60,321 bases of DNA from Candidatus Nitrosopumilus sp. Its GTDB lineage: Archaea; Thermoproteota; Nitrososphaeria; Nitrososphaerales; Nitrosopumilaceae. The stretch lies in assembly GCA_013911135.1 (NCBI GenBank), contig JACERO010000013.1, positions 1 to 60,321 of the forward strand, in the 5' to 3' direction. The number at the start of each line of letters is the position of its first letter. Position 1 is the first letter of the stretch. The position numbers and the translations under genes were made by a program. The notes beneath the pieces are model-generated. The model was not told the origin of the DNA. It did no database searches and saw only the letters and a list, made by a program, of their open reading frames with translations. Positions 36,242 to 45,248 of this stretch are shown here, piece after piece.

Positions 36242-36738
36242 TGGGAACTGCTACAGGTATTATTCGTGCATTAAACTCTGGAATTAAACATCTTGCAGTA
36301 AAGCGATTTACACTTCGTTATCCTGAAGAGAAACTAAAGTTTGTAGGAGATGGATATCAATTTGATCCATCAACTGGTGTAGGAATTGCAGGATTAAAGG
36401 GACGTCATCTGCTATTTCATGATCATTGTACTGGTTGTCAATTGTGCTCTATTGCATGTGAAGGAGTTGCTGAAGCAATTGCAATGGTAAAGGTTCCAGA
36501 AGAACATAAACACAACAAAAAAGCAATCATGCCTCAGATTGATTATGGTAAATGTGTTTTCTGTGGTCTTTGTGTTGATGCATGTCCATTTTATGCACTA
36601 TACATGACTAACGACTATGAATTGTCTTCGTTTTCCAAAGAAGGATTAATCTATACTCCTGCTCAACTACAGGTAAAGCCATACGTTGCACAAGATAGTG
36701 AAATCATAATTACTGATAGAGGTGCATCACATGGCTGA
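36241..36738 (+). CDS. nuoI: complex I subunit NuoI
   Basis: This ferredoxin-like subunit carries two [4Fe-4S] clusters that bring electrons to NuoB. The first set is CTGCQLCSIACEG, with Glu where Pro usually follows the last Cys. The second is CVFCGLCVDACPF. The length is 165 residues. Because NuoE, F and G are absent, the immediate electron donor is probably a ferredoxin or another reductase that binds here. Confidence 0.94.
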   Translation: MGTATGIIRALNSGIKHLAVKRFTLRYPEEKLKFVGDGYQFDPSTGVGIAGLKGRHLLFHDHCTGCQLCSIACEGVAEAIAMVKVPEEHKHNKKAIMPQIDYGKCVFCGLCVDACPFYALYMTNDYELSSFSKEGLIYTPAQLQVKPYVAQDSEIIITDRGASHG

Positions 36739-37243
36739 TATTGCATTTCTTGCACTAACTGTAATTACAATTGGTTCTGCAATCGCTGCACTTGAAATGA
36801 GATCATTAATTTATGGCTCAATTGCCTTGATGGGAACTCTTGGTGGAATTGCTGGGTTCTTCTTATTGTTAGATGCACCATTTGTTGCATTATTCCAAAT
36901 AGCAGTCTATGTCGGTTCAATTGCTGTTTTAATTTTATTTACTGTCATGTTAGTAAAAAGAGAATTAATATTCAAAAAAATTGAAGACAAGAGAAGAAAG
37001 TTTGCAGGAATTGGTTTGATGCTTATTGTAATGGTATCACTAGGTGCAATCTTTATAGATTCTGGAATCAAAACAATTACTACTGATGAACCTCCAGTTG
37101 ATTTTAGAGATATTGGCGCAGACTTCGTAATTTATTATTGGCCTGCATTAATTTTGATGGGCTTAATTTTAGCAGGTACTGTAACTGGTGCACTAGTTTT
37201 AGCTAGACGTGTGGATGTAGAAGATGACCAACGAACTAATTGA
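36731..37243 (+). CDS. nuoJ: complex I subunit NuoJ
   Basis: The ND6-type membrane subunit has about 170 residues and five helices. FQIAVYVGSIAVLILFTVMLV is the family's third helix with the pi-bulge region, described here by its ends at about residues 54-74. I choose ATG 36731 (MADIAFL) rather than the GTG nine bases earlier. It overlaps nuoI by 8 bp and nuoK by 20 bp. Confidence 0.92.
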   Translation: MADIAFLALTVITIGSAIAALEMRSLIYGSIALMGTLGGIAGFFLLLDAPFVALFQIAVYVGSIAVLILFTVMLVKRELIFKKIEDKRRKFAGIGLMLIVMVSLGAIFIDSGIKTITTDEPPVDFRDIGADFVIYYWPALILMGLILAGTVTGALVLARRVDVEDDQRTN

Positions 37244-37529
37244 TTTTACACTAGTCTCTGTTGCTCTTTTGGGCATAGGAATTTACGGTCTTGCAGTAAA
37301 ACGTAATTTTATTCGAATGTTATTTGCAATTGAAATAATTATCAATGCTGCAAATCTCAATCTTGTTGCATTTGGTAGATTCATACCTGATAGTGGTGGT
37401 CAGACTTTGGCATTATTCTCAATTGCAATTGCAGCTACAGAAGTAGCAATCGGACTTTCATTAATTATTGTAGCTTATCGTATGTATCAAAATGTCGATA
37501 TTGCAGACTTTAGGAGCTTGAAAGGATAA
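37224..37529 (+). CDS. nuoK: complex I subunit NuoK
   Basis: The ND4L-type subunit has 101 residues and three helices. It carries two conserved Glu residues in membrane helices (FAIEIIINAANL and AATEVAIGLSL), part of the proton path. It overlaps nuoJ by 20 bp and nuoM by 1 bp. Confidence 0.95.
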   Translation: MTNELIDFTLVSVALLGIGIYGLAVKRNFIRMLFAIEIIINAANLNLVAFGRFIPDSGGQTLALFSIAIAATEVAIGLSLIIVAYRMYQNVDIADFRSLKG

Positions 37530-39082
37530 TGGAATATGCATTATTGCAGGCAGTTATACTGCCTCTACTATTAGCTCCTGTAGCCTACATTATTGGGAGA
37601 AAGGCAGGCCCTACGCCTGCAATGTGGTTTACATTTGCAATTCTGCTTTATGCAACAATTCTAATAATTAATGCCGCACTTTCTGGAACTGTAGAGGAAC
37701 ATTATCCATGGACAACCCAGTTTGGTGAGTTTGGTTTCTTGTTGGATGGTTTAGCATCACCGTTTGCAATAATGATTTATGTTCTATCTACAATCTTGGC
37801 ACTTTACTCAAAGCCATACATGATTCACATATTCCATCATCAATTCGAGGAAGAACATAACATTAACACATCTGGAGGTGAACAAACTGCAGTTGTTGAA
37901 TCAACTGCTCTTACCAATTATGTAAATGCCAAATTAGGATTGTACTTTGCACTGTATCTTCTCTTTGCAATGGGAATGCTTGGAACAGTTCTTGCAACAA
38001 ACCTGATTGAATTCTTTGTGTTCTTTGAGATCATGTTGATTCCTGGTTTCTTCTTAGTTGCACTTTGGGGTGCAGGCCAAAGAAGAAAGATTGGTTTAAT
38101 GTTCTTGTTTTGGACTCATGCAGGTGCAGTTGTTTTACTGTTAGGATTTTTGATGATTGGACTTACTGTTGGAAGTTTTGACTTTGTAGATATCAATGAA
38201 TCAGAAATTCCTCAAGACATTGCAATGTTTTCTGCAGTTGCAATTGCATTAGGTCTTGGTGTTAAACTAGCAGTCTTTATGTTCCATATTTGGCTTCCAT
38301 ATGTCCACGGTTCTGCACCGACACCAATTAGTGCATTATTGTCTCCAGCCATGATTGGAATTGGTGCTTATGGTCTTTTCAGATTAATTGTTGAATTCTT
38401 ACCTGCAACATTTGCTGACCTGTCAATATGGTTCTACATTTGGGGACTTGTTACAATGATTTATGGTGGCGCAATGGCGTTGATGCAAGATGACCTGAAA
38501 CGTCTTCTTGCTTATTCTAGTATCAGCCAAATGGGTTATCTCTTGTTTGGTATTGGAACAATTTCTGTACTTGGCCTTACGGGTGCTGAGATGATGTATG
38601 TAACACACGCTATTGGAAAAGGTATTCTCTTCATGATGGCTGGAATTATTATCGTCAAAGTCGGAACCCGAAGTATCTCTAAACTTGGTGGATTGGCAGG
38701 AAAGATGCCAATTACAGCAGTATGTGCAGTAATTGGTGCCTTGACAATAATGGGTGTACCACCAACTAGTGGTTTCATGGGAGAATGGATTCTCTTTGCT
38801 GGTGCATTAGAGACTGCACTTGAAGAAGGCTCTACACTTAGAGCCGTAGGATTTGGTCTAGGTCTTGTTGCAACTGTTCTTACAATGTCTTATCTTCTCT
38901 GGATGCTAAAACGTGTATTCTTTGGTAAAACTCCTGAACATCTTGAAAATGTGAAAGAAGGAAGTTGGTATATGACTGCACCAATGATGGTCTTGGCAGG
39001 ATTTTCTATTGTACTAGGAATTTATCCAGATATTTTCTACAAAACAATACTTCCGTACATGAGTGGGGTTTTAGGGGTTTAG
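37529..39082 (+). CDS. nuoM: complex I antiporter-like subunit NuoM
   Basis: This ND4-type proton-pumping subunit has 517 residues and about 14 helices. EFFVFFEIMLIPGFFLV carries the key Glu, and HIWLPYVHGSAPTPISALL the Lys/His proton line of the family. DDLKRLLAYSSISQMGYL is the broken-helix signature. In this operon it precedes nuoL, the reverse of the E. coli order. Confidence 0.95.
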   Translation: MEYALLQAVILPLLLAPVAYIIGRKAGPTPAMWFTFAILLYATILIINAALSGTVEEHYPWTTQFGEFGFLLDGLASPFAIMIYVLSTILALYSKPYMIHIFHHQFEEEHNINTSGGEQTAVVESTALTNYVNAKLGLYFALYLLFAMGMLGTVLATNLIEFFVFFEIMLIPGFFLVALWGAGQRRKIGLMFLFWTHAGAVVLLLGFLMIGLTVGSFDFVDINESEIPQDIAMFSAVAIALGLGVKLAVFMFHIWLPYVHGSAPTPISALLSPAMIGIGAYGLFRLIVEFLPATFADLSIWFYIWGLVTMIYGGAMALMQDDLKRLLAYSSISQMGYLLFGIGTISVLGLTGAEMMYVTHAIGKGILFMMAGIIIVKVGTRSISKLGGLAGKMPITAVCAVIGALTIMGVPPTSGFMGEWILFAGALETALEEGSTLRAVGFGLGLVATVLTMSYLLWMLKRVFFGKTPEHLENVKEGSWYMTAPMMVLAGFSIVLGIYPDIFYKTILPYMSGVLGV

Positions 39083-39085
39083 AAT

Positions 39086-41182
39086 ATGGCAACTGAATTA
39101 ATGGGATTTGAAATTGGAGCAACAAGTGCTTGGTTAGTTTGGATTCTCCCATTTGCAGCAGCTCTAATAATTCCTGGAATTGCTAAATTATCAAAAAATG
39201 TAACTGGTAATTTTTCAAAACATGCAACTGGTTATGTTGCAGTTGGATTTGCTTTAATGAGTACATTATCTGCAGCATCAATGATTCCAATTGCTTTAGA
39301 GGCAGGCGAAATACATAATCAAATTCCTTGGATAGAATCACTTGGTCTTAAAGCCGGTGTTTTGGCAGATCCACTCTCAATAATAATGTCAAACGTTGTT
39401 GGCTGGATTTCGTTTCTCATTTTAATTTACAGTACAGGATACATGAAAGGCGATAAAGACATTACAAGATTCTGGTTCTGGATGATGTTCTTCATTGGTT
39501 CAATGCAGTTAATTGTCATGTCTGATAACTTACTTCAAGTATTCTTTGGATGGGAAGGTGTAGGACTTGCGTCATATGCATTGATCAGCTTTTGGTATCG
39601 TGATAAAAAGAAAGATCATGTTGGTACTGAAGGACGTACTGTTCTTGGTATGTTAGATTACTATTCTCCAACTCATGCCGGTATGAAGGCATTCATCATG
39701 ACCAAAGTTGGTGATGTGATGATGATTGCAGGTATGCTTTTGATATTTTTGTATGCAGGTACTTTTGGATTCAAAGAATTAATCGGAGATACAGAATGGG
39801 CAGTTACAATGGCCTCTCAGGGACTTTTGGTTCCTGCGTTTGTCTTAATCTTTGGAGGATCTGTAGGAAAATCAGCACAATTCCCACTAAATGAGTGGTT
39901 GCTAGAAGCAATGACTGGTCCTACTGCTGTATCTGCATTGATTCACGCAGCTACTATGGTAAAGGCAGGCGTGTTTTTAGTTGCAAGAATTGGTCCACTT
40001 GTATTTGCATTAGGTGCAGCAGGAATTCTTGCAGATCAATTCTTTGAGATTATTGCTTGGGTTGGCGCAATTACAGCACTATTACTTGCAACACAAGCAT
40101 TGGTCAATCCTGAAATAAAGAAAGTTCTTGCTTATTCTACTGGTTCTCAAATTGGTTATATGATGATGGTATTAGGTGTTGCAGGATTATCTTATCAATA
40201 TGTTGATGGTTACACTGCAGGATTCTTTCATTTAATTTCTCACGCAATGTTCAAAGCTTCATTATTCATGGCAGCAGGTTCTCTATTGCATATAGTTGGT
40301 TCTAGATTTATGACAGATATGGGTGGTCTACGAAAACAGATGAAGAAAACATATGCATTCATGTGGGCAGCTGGTCTTGGTTTGATGGGTGCTCCATTTA
40401 TCACAACAGGTTTCTGGAGTAAGGATGCAATCTTTGCTGCAGTCTATGAATCTGGAAATGAATGGGCAATGCCGTTGTATGCAATTGCTGTATTAACTGC
40501 AGTTATTACTGCTTTCTATACTGTTAGAATGATGGGACTGGTCTTCTTTGGAAAGAAGAGCAGACACATTGAAAAGATGGAAGAAGAAGGACATCATATC
40601 CATGAAGCACCATTATCAATGTGGATTCCATATGGAATTCTTGCAATTCTAACTATTGGAATTGGTCTTGTTGGATTATCATTTGAAGATGGACTTCATC
40701 ATACGTTTGTAGATTATCTTGAAAATTCCTTTGGTATTCACACTGAACACTATGCAAATGAACCATCAATTCTACCAGAATTCTTGCAAGGACTTAATCC
40801 TGTTGCAGTAGGTTCATCATTGGCAGCGTTTGCAATAGGTGCTGGATTAGGTTACATCTTCTATATTGGTAGATGGGTTGATCCTGTCAAATTTGTAAAC
40901 TCTAACATTGTATTTTATGCATTTCACAAACTTCTCTTAAATCGATGGTATCTTAATGCCGTCATATACTGGTGCTTTGTTACAACACCATTGTGGTTAT
41001 CCCGAGGTGTATTCAGATACTTTGAAAGAACAGCTATAGATTATGGTATGAACGATGGATTCCAGAAAGCAGTTGGATGGAGTGCTAAAGTTGTCCAAGG
41101 AAGTCAAACTGGTGTCTCACAATCTTATCTATTTGTATTTGGAGCAGGATTACTATTCGTAGTTCTGATATTGTTGATATAG
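39086..41182 (+). CDS. nuoL: complex I antiporter-like subunit NuoL
   Basis: The ND5-type distal pump has 698 residues, about 16 helices and the long C-terminal lateral helix (after about residue 560). FFGWEGVGLASYALI holds the conserved Glu, FPLNEWLLEAMTGPTAVSAL the substrate loop, and KKVLAYSTGSQIGYM the broken helix. A His-rich loop (EEEGHHIHEAP) lies near 495-505. Confidence 0.95.
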   Translation: MATELMGFEIGATSAWLVWILPFAAALIIPGIAKLSKNVTGNFSKHATGYVAVGFALMSTLSAASMIPIALEAGEIHNQIPWIESLGLKAGVLADPLSIIMSNVVGWISFLILIYSTGYMKGDKDITRFWFWMMFFIGSMQLIVMSDNLLQVFFGWEGVGLASYALISFWYRDKKKDHVGTEGRTVLGMLDYYSPTHAGMKAFIMTKVGDVMMIAGMLLIFLYAGTFGFKELIGDTEWAVTMASQGLLVPAFVLIFGGSVGKSAQFPLNEWLLEAMTGPTAVSALIHAATMVKAGVFLVARIGPLVFALGAAGILADQFFEIIAWVGAITALLLATQALVNPEIKKVLAYSTGSQIGYMMMVLGVAGLSYQYVDGYTAGFFHLISHAMFKASLFMAAGSLLHIVGSRFMTDMGGLRKQMKKTYAFMWAAGLGLMGAPFITTGFWSKDAIFAAVYESGNEWAMPLYAIAVLTAVITAFYTVRMMGLVFFGKKSRHIEKMEEEGHHIHEAPLSMWIPYGILAILTIGIGLVGLSFEDGLHHTFVDYLENSFGIHTEHYANEPSILPEFLQGLNPVAVGSSLAAFAIGAGLGYIFYIGRWVDPVKFVNSNIVFYAFHKLLLNRWYLNAVIYWCFVTTPLWLSRGVFRYFERTAIDYGMNDGFQKAVGWSAKVVQGSQTGVSQSYLFVFGAGLLFVVLILLI

Positions 41183-41192
41183 GTGATATGAG

Positions 41193-42677
41193 ATGTTAGA
41201 GATTACTTCCACTCCATTGCTAATAATGGCAATCCTAGGAACCGTTGGAATTCTTATTCCAATTATTAGCATTGCAAGAAAAGAACAAGGCTCTAACACA
41301 TTTTATGCTGTAATTGCATTTGCAGCATTAATTGTATCAATTGGTTATGTTGGATACCAATTCATTAATGATAATGTAGCACCAGCTGCTCTTTTCTCAG
41401 AAGATGTACTTGTAGATGATGCCTTTGGTGGATTATTTGCAATTGCAATGCTAATTGTTGCTTTGTTCACTACTGTTGGCTCTTTTAATTACATGAGAAA
41501 ACATAACTCTCCTGCTGTATACTATTCTCTAATTTTACTTGCAACAATTGGTATGGTGTTAGTAGCATATTCTACTGACTTGGTAATGTTGTTTGTTGCA
41601 TGGGAGCTCATGAGTCTTCCAACATACATTTTGGTTGGATTTATTAAAAAGAATCCAACCTCAAATGAGGCTGCTCTAAAATATTTCTTGTTTGGTGCAT
41701 TATCATCTGCAATCATAGTTTACGGAATTTCAATCTCATATGGGTTAACTGGTTCTACAAACATTGGAGAAGTAATTCAAGGTTATTCAACACTTGATCC
41801 GTCTCTATTACCAATTGCTTTACTTTCAGTTGGAATGTTTATTGCAGGATTTGGATTCAAGATGGGACTTGTACCTTTCCATCAATGGCTTCCTGATACA
41901 TATGAAGGCGCACCACCGCCAATCGCTGCTCTTCTTGCAGCAGGAACAAAGAAAGTAGGATTTGCTGCAGCAATTAGAATTATTGTTCTTGGAATGGTTG
42001 TCCTAAATCTTGATTGGACATTAGCTCTTGGTGTTCTTGCAGTAATGACAATGACTATTGGTAACATTGCTGCAATCATGCAAAAGAATCTCACTAGAAT
42101 GTTGGCATATTCTAGTATTGCACACGCTGGATACATTTTGATTGGGCTTGCAGTTGCACCTCACAGTTCCCTTGGTTTACAAGGTTCATTGTATCATATT
42201 CTAAATCATGCAGTAATGAAAGGTATGGCCTTTATTGCAATTGCAGGAATTGTAACAACTCTTGCAGTAACTCATCTCGATAAACTACAGGGACTTGGAA
42301 GAAGAATGCCAATAACTGCTTTGGCTTTAGCCATCTCCCTATTTGCTCTAGCTGGTGTTCCTCCACTTTCAGGATTCTGGAGTAAACTGATGTTATTTGG
42401 TAGTGCATTAGATGCTGGCTCTACATTATGGTGGGCACCATGGCTTGCAATTGCTGGAGTACTAAACAGTGCATTATCACTTGCTTACTATGGTTGGATT
42501 ACCAGAAAGATGTACTTTGAAGGAGAAACAGAGAAGCGAGTTAAAGAATCAAAACCAATTATTGCTGTAATGATATTTTCAATGATTTTCTTGATAGGAT
42601 TCGGTATATATCCAGAACCACTCATGCAATTTGTAGAGTTTGCAACTCCAGTAATTAGTTCAGATCTTATGCCTTAA
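41193..42677 (+). CDS. nuoN: complex I antiporter-like subunit NuoN
   Basis: The ND2-type pump has 494 residues. FVAWELMSLPTYILVGF carries the conserved Glu, FHQWLPDTYEGAPPPIAALL the family loop, and NLTRMLAYSSIAHAGYIL the broken helix. It is the last gene of the nuo operon. The 3' end overlaps the convergent prenyl synthase gene by 11 bp. Confidence 0.95.
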   Translation: MLEITSTPLLIMAILGTVGILIPIISIARKEQGSNTFYAVIAFAALIVSIGYVGYQFINDNVAPAALFSEDVLVDDAFGGLFAIAMLIVALFTTVGSFNYMRKHNSPAVYYSLILLATIGMVLVAYSTDLVMLFVAWELMSLPTYILVGFIKKNPTSNEAALKYFLFGALSSAIIVYGISISYGLTGSTNIGEVIQGYSTLDPSLLPIALLSVGMFIAGFGFKMGLVPFHQWLPDTYEGAPPPIAALLAAGTKKVGFAAAIRIIVLGMVVLNLDWTLALGVLAVMTMTIGNIAAIMQKNLTRMLAYSSIAHAGYILIGLAVAPHSSLGLQGSLYHILNHAVMKGMAFIAIAGIVTTLAVTHLDKLQGLGRRMPITALALAISLFALAGVPPLSGFWSKLMLFGSALDAGSTLWWAPWLAIAGVLNSALSLAYYGWITRKMYFEGETEKRVKESKPIIAVMIFSMIFLIGFGIYPEPLMQFVEFATPVISSDLMP

Positions 42678-43545
42678 ACGAAGTAAACTTAATTAAATTA
42701 TCTAGATTTATTTTTGCGTCATTATCTGGAAGCTTTCTTAAACCATCTCTTGCTTTTTCAGAATATTCTTTTAACATCTCTTCCATTTTGTCAAACACAT
42801 CTCTTGGGTCTACACTTTTCTTGATTAACAGATTAAACAATTTTTCTTCATTCTTCCAATCTAACAAATCATCTCTAATTTGATATGCAATTCCAATGTT
42901 TTTTCCATATACAGTTAATGCCTCAATTTGTTCTTCTGTTCCATTTGCAATAATTGCACCTATTCTAGCTGCAACTTCAAATGCTGTTGCTGTTTTGTAT
43001 TCAATTACTTTGAGGTAATCTGCAAATGTAACATCTTCACTAGTTTCTAATCTGCTTTCAATCATTTCTCCTTCACTCATCAACATAGCAGTAGTAGCCA
43101 AATCTTTTGTAATTCTGGGATTGTTTAATCTAGAAGATATTGCAAGAATTAATCCTAAAACAAAGTCTCCAGTAAGGACACTTGTGTTGTATCCATATTT
43201 GATATGGAATGGATCTCTTTGTCTTCTCATGGTTTCATTATCAATAATATCATCATGGATGATTGATTCCATGTGTAAAAACTCAACAGCGCAAGATGCT
43301 GAAAATATGTTCTCATCAATTTCACCCACGCTTTCAGCAGCCAGAGTCAAAATAATAGGCCTAATTCGCTTTCCGCCATCTAAGGAATATTTTAGCGGTT
43401 CAATGAATTCTGATTCAGAATAAAGATCTAGTTCTTTCTCTAAAGCCTGATCTATTTTTTCAATATACTTACCATATGTTTCAAGTAGGGGATTAATCTC
43501 AATATTTTTTCTATCCAAAATGGTCTGATCAAAAAACTTTCTCAA
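42667..43545 (-). CDS. polyprenyl (geranylgeranyl) diphosphate synthase
   Basis: This trans-prenyltransferase makes the C20 (or longer) diphosphate used for archaeal ether lipids and quinones. The first Asp-rich motif reads HDDIIDNETMRR near residues 95-106 and the second QIRDDLLDW near 222-230. KYGYNTSVLTGDFVL lies between. The length of 292 residues is on the short side of the family. Product length cannot be settled from sequence alone. Confidence 0.92.
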   Translation of the reverse strand: MRKFFDQTILDRKNIEINPLLETYGKYIEKIDQALEKELDLYSESEFIEPLKYSLDGGKRIRPIILTLAAESVGEIDENIFSASCAVEFLHMESIIHDDIIDNETMRRQRDPFHIKYGYNTSVLTGDFVLGLILAISSRLNNPRITKDLATTAMLMSEGEMIESRLETSEDVTFADYLKVIEYKTATAFEVAARIGAIIANGTEEQIEALTVYGKNIGIAYQIRDDLLDWKNEEKLFNLLIKKSVDPRDVFDKMEEMLKEYSEKARDGLRKLPDNDAKINLDNLIKFTSFKA

Positions 43546-43562
43546 TAGTAATTAAATCTTGG

Positions 43563-43653
43563 TGCTCCAGCCGGGATTTTCATCGTTTGATTTTGAACCC
43601 GGGATCTTTGCCTTGAAAGGGCAAAATGCTTGACCGGTCTACACCACTGGAAC
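43563..43653 (-). tRNA. tRNA-Glu(TTC) with a T-loop intron
   Basis: On the minus strand the acceptor GTTCCAG pairs with CTGGAGC, with discriminator A at 43563 followed by an encoded CCA. The anticodon stem TTGCC/GGCAA encloses CTTTCAA, anticodon TTC. The T stem CCGGG/CCCGG encloses 22 bases instead of 7, so about 15 bases in the T loop are extra. Removing them restores TTCAAAT. Archaeal tRNA splicing endonuclease removes such introns from bulge-helix-bulge folds. The exact boundaries are ambiguous because of the A-rich repeats. Confidence 0.85.
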
Positions 43654-43680
43654 CCACGAAAATTCAGTATTTTGCCCATA

Positions 43681-43711
43681 AAATCTTTTGTAAACCACAA
43701 AGATTTTTTAT
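43681..43711 (+). promoter_or_regulatory. inverted repeat and TATA box before the CADD-like gene
   Basis: AAATCTTT (43681-43688) and AAAGATTT (43699-43706) are perfect inverted 8-bp arms around 10 bases. The right arm merges with a TATA-like TTTTTTATTG (43704-43711), about 25 bp before the ATG at 43733. A repressor here would cover the BRE/TATA region. Confidence 0.45.
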
Positions 43712-43732
43712 TGGTAAATTTAGAGATGAGAC

Positions 43733-44365
43733 ATGAATATAATAAAAAGAATTGATGAAATGATTGAGGAGCGAAGTTTATTGAAACATCTATTTTACCA
43801 GATGTGGTCTGATGGAAAGCTATCACAGGAATCTTTGGCAGGTTATTCTAAAGAATATTTTCAACTTGTAAAAGCAGTTCCATCTTTTATGACTCCAATT
43901 ATTGAAAAAGCACCTGATTCTGTACTTGGTGAATTGATTGAAAACAAACAGGAAGAATCTGATCATGTAAAACTGTGGATTGACTTTGCAGGAGAGCTTG
44001 GTATATCTGAAGCTGAATTAATGCCATACACTGGATTATCTAAAACCCGCAAGGCTGTATCTGATTTGAATGAATTAATGAATACCTATGAGGGTGGTGC
44101 ATGTGCAATGTATGCTTTTGAAAAAGAAATTCCTAAAATCAGTCAAACAAAACTTGATGGATTGGCAGAATTCTACGGAATGACTAGTGATGAAGCAACA
44201 GAATACTTCAAACTCCATACAGAAGCCGACATTCGGCATACTACATCATGGAGAAATATACTGGAAAAATCTTCAGCTGACTCTAACAACTTGCTTGAAA
44301 TTGCAGACAAATCTATTTCTGCACAAAACTTGTTGCTTGATAGTTGTTATGAAGAATACTGTTAA
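43733..44365 (+). CDS. CADD/TENA-PqqC-like diiron (heme-oxygenase-fold) protein
   Basis: The 210-residue all-helical protein has the metal-ligand pattern of heme-oxygenase-like diiron enzymes: Glu74/Glu75 and His78 in QEESDH, Glu130 in AFEKE, and His162-x3-Asp166-x2-His169. Lys140 lies 10 residues after Glu130, where the Chlamydia CADD enzyme has its sacrificed Lys as I recall it, and Tyr158 is also placed like a CADD Tyr. A role in para-aminobenzoate synthesis is therefore plausible. Thiaminase-type TENA or PqqC activity fits less well because these lack the diiron set. Confidence 0.8.
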   Translation: MNIIKRIDEMIEERSLLKHLFYQMWSDGKLSQESLAGYSKEYFQLVKAVPSFMTPIIEKAPDSVLGELIENKQEESDHVKLWIDFAGELGISEAELMPYTGLSKTRKAVSDLNELMNTYEGGACAMYAFEKEIPKISQTKLDGLAEFYGMTSDEATEYFKLHTEADIRHTTSWRNILEKSSADSNNLLEIADKSISAQNLLLDSCYEEYC

Positions 44366-44406
44366 TCTTATAACATTTTATATCTAAGAAAAAATTCATC
44401 TGCTTA

Positions 44407-44480
44407 GGGCCCGTAACTCAGCTTGGTAGAGTAACCGGCTCATAACCGGTGAGCCAAGGGATCGAAGCCCTTCGGGCCCA
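44407..44480 (+). tRNA. tRNA with CAT anticodon (Ile2 or elongator Met)
   Basis: The acceptor GGGCCCG pairs with CGGGCCC, with discriminator A at 44480. The anticodon stem ACCGG/CCGGT encloses CTCATAA, anticodon CAT. The G1-C72 pair excludes the usual archaeal initiator (A1-U72). The GGGCCCG acceptor resembles archaeal tRNA-Ile2, whose C34 is modified to agmatidine. The T loop reads ATCGAAG, with A where T54 is normal. Confidence 0.85.
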
Positions 44481-44530
44481 TATAATTTCCATTAGTTTTA
44501 AAATAAGCGAATCCAAAATTTATTGGCTGC

Positions 44531-44581
44531 AATGAAGAATCAGAGTTATATCTGAACGATGATTGGAAGGCATTTGTCTGA
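44531..44581 (+). ncRNA. candidate C/D-box sRNA
   Basis: The boxes occur in order: a C-like AATGAAGA (44531-44538, one base off RTGATGA), D' CTGA (44552-44555), C' GATGATT (44558-44564) and D CTGA (44578-44581). Both guide spacers are 13 bases, close to the 12 typical of archaeal 2'-O-methylation guides. It lies in the gap between tRNA(CAT) and pyrE. Its rRNA or tRNA targets were not determined. Confidence 0.5.
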
Positions 44582-44592
44582 GCTGCCAAAAC

Positions 44593-45198
44593 TCATTTAT
44601 TAATTTGATTTTTCACTTTTTCTAAAATACTCTCATCTACAAGATTTTGTTCATACAATTCTTCTGTAATTTGCAAAATATTTAGAATTGAATGCATCTT
44701 TACTCCTAATTCAGATAAAGCCTCATCTGCTCCCTCCATTCTATTCACAATTACATATGCATCTTTTACAGAAATGTTGACTTCTTTTAGTGATTTTATT
44801 GCATTTGCAACTGAACCGCCAGTAGTTGCAACATCATCAATCATAACTACTTTCATTCCTTCATGAATTTTTCCTTCAACTGATTTTGAAGTTCCATAAT
44901 CTTTTGGTTTACTTCTTACGTAGATTAGTGGCTTGACTGTCTCTATAGCTAATGCTGATGCAATTACCAAACCACCTGTTGGTACTGAAACAATAGAATC
45001 AAAATTGTCTAATCCAATATTTTGTACAATCTCATTTTCAAGATATTTTACCATTTTTCTAAATTCATGAGGATAGCTTGGAACTAGCCTCAAATCTACA
45101 TAGTATGAACTCTTTTTTCCACTAGCAAGTGTAAAGTCTTCAAATTTTATAATGCCATTTTGATACAAAAATGTTGCAAACTCTTTAACAAAGTCCAT
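44593..45198 (-). CDS. pyrE: orotate phosphoribosyltransferase
   Basis: PyrE joins orotate and PRPP to make OMP in pyrimidine synthesis. The 201-residue protein has the PRPP-binding motif VVMIDDVATTGGSVANAI (near 120-137) and the substrate regions SGKKSSYYVDLR and SVPTGGLVIA. No OMP decarboxylase is fused. It is monocistronic here. Confidence 0.95.
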   Translation of the reverse strand: MDFVKEFATFLYQNGIIKFEDFTLASGKKSSYYVDLRLVPSYPHEFRKMVKYLENEIVQNIGLDNFDSIVSVPTGGLVIASALAIETVKPLIYVRSKPKDYGTSKSVEGKIHEGMKVVMIDDVATTGGSVANAIKSLKEVNISVKDAYVIVNRMEGADEALSELGVKMHSILNILQITEELYEQNLVDESILEKVKNQINK

Positions 45199-45248
45199 AC
45201 CAAAATTAACTACACTGGATTTATTTTGGTTTGTATTGTGTATGAATT

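Noticed and set aside
32199-42677. Missing nuoE, nuoF and nuoG as evidence of deletion
   Set aside because: The 11-subunit form without the NADH module is normal for thaumarchaea and many other archaea, so it is not a lesion.
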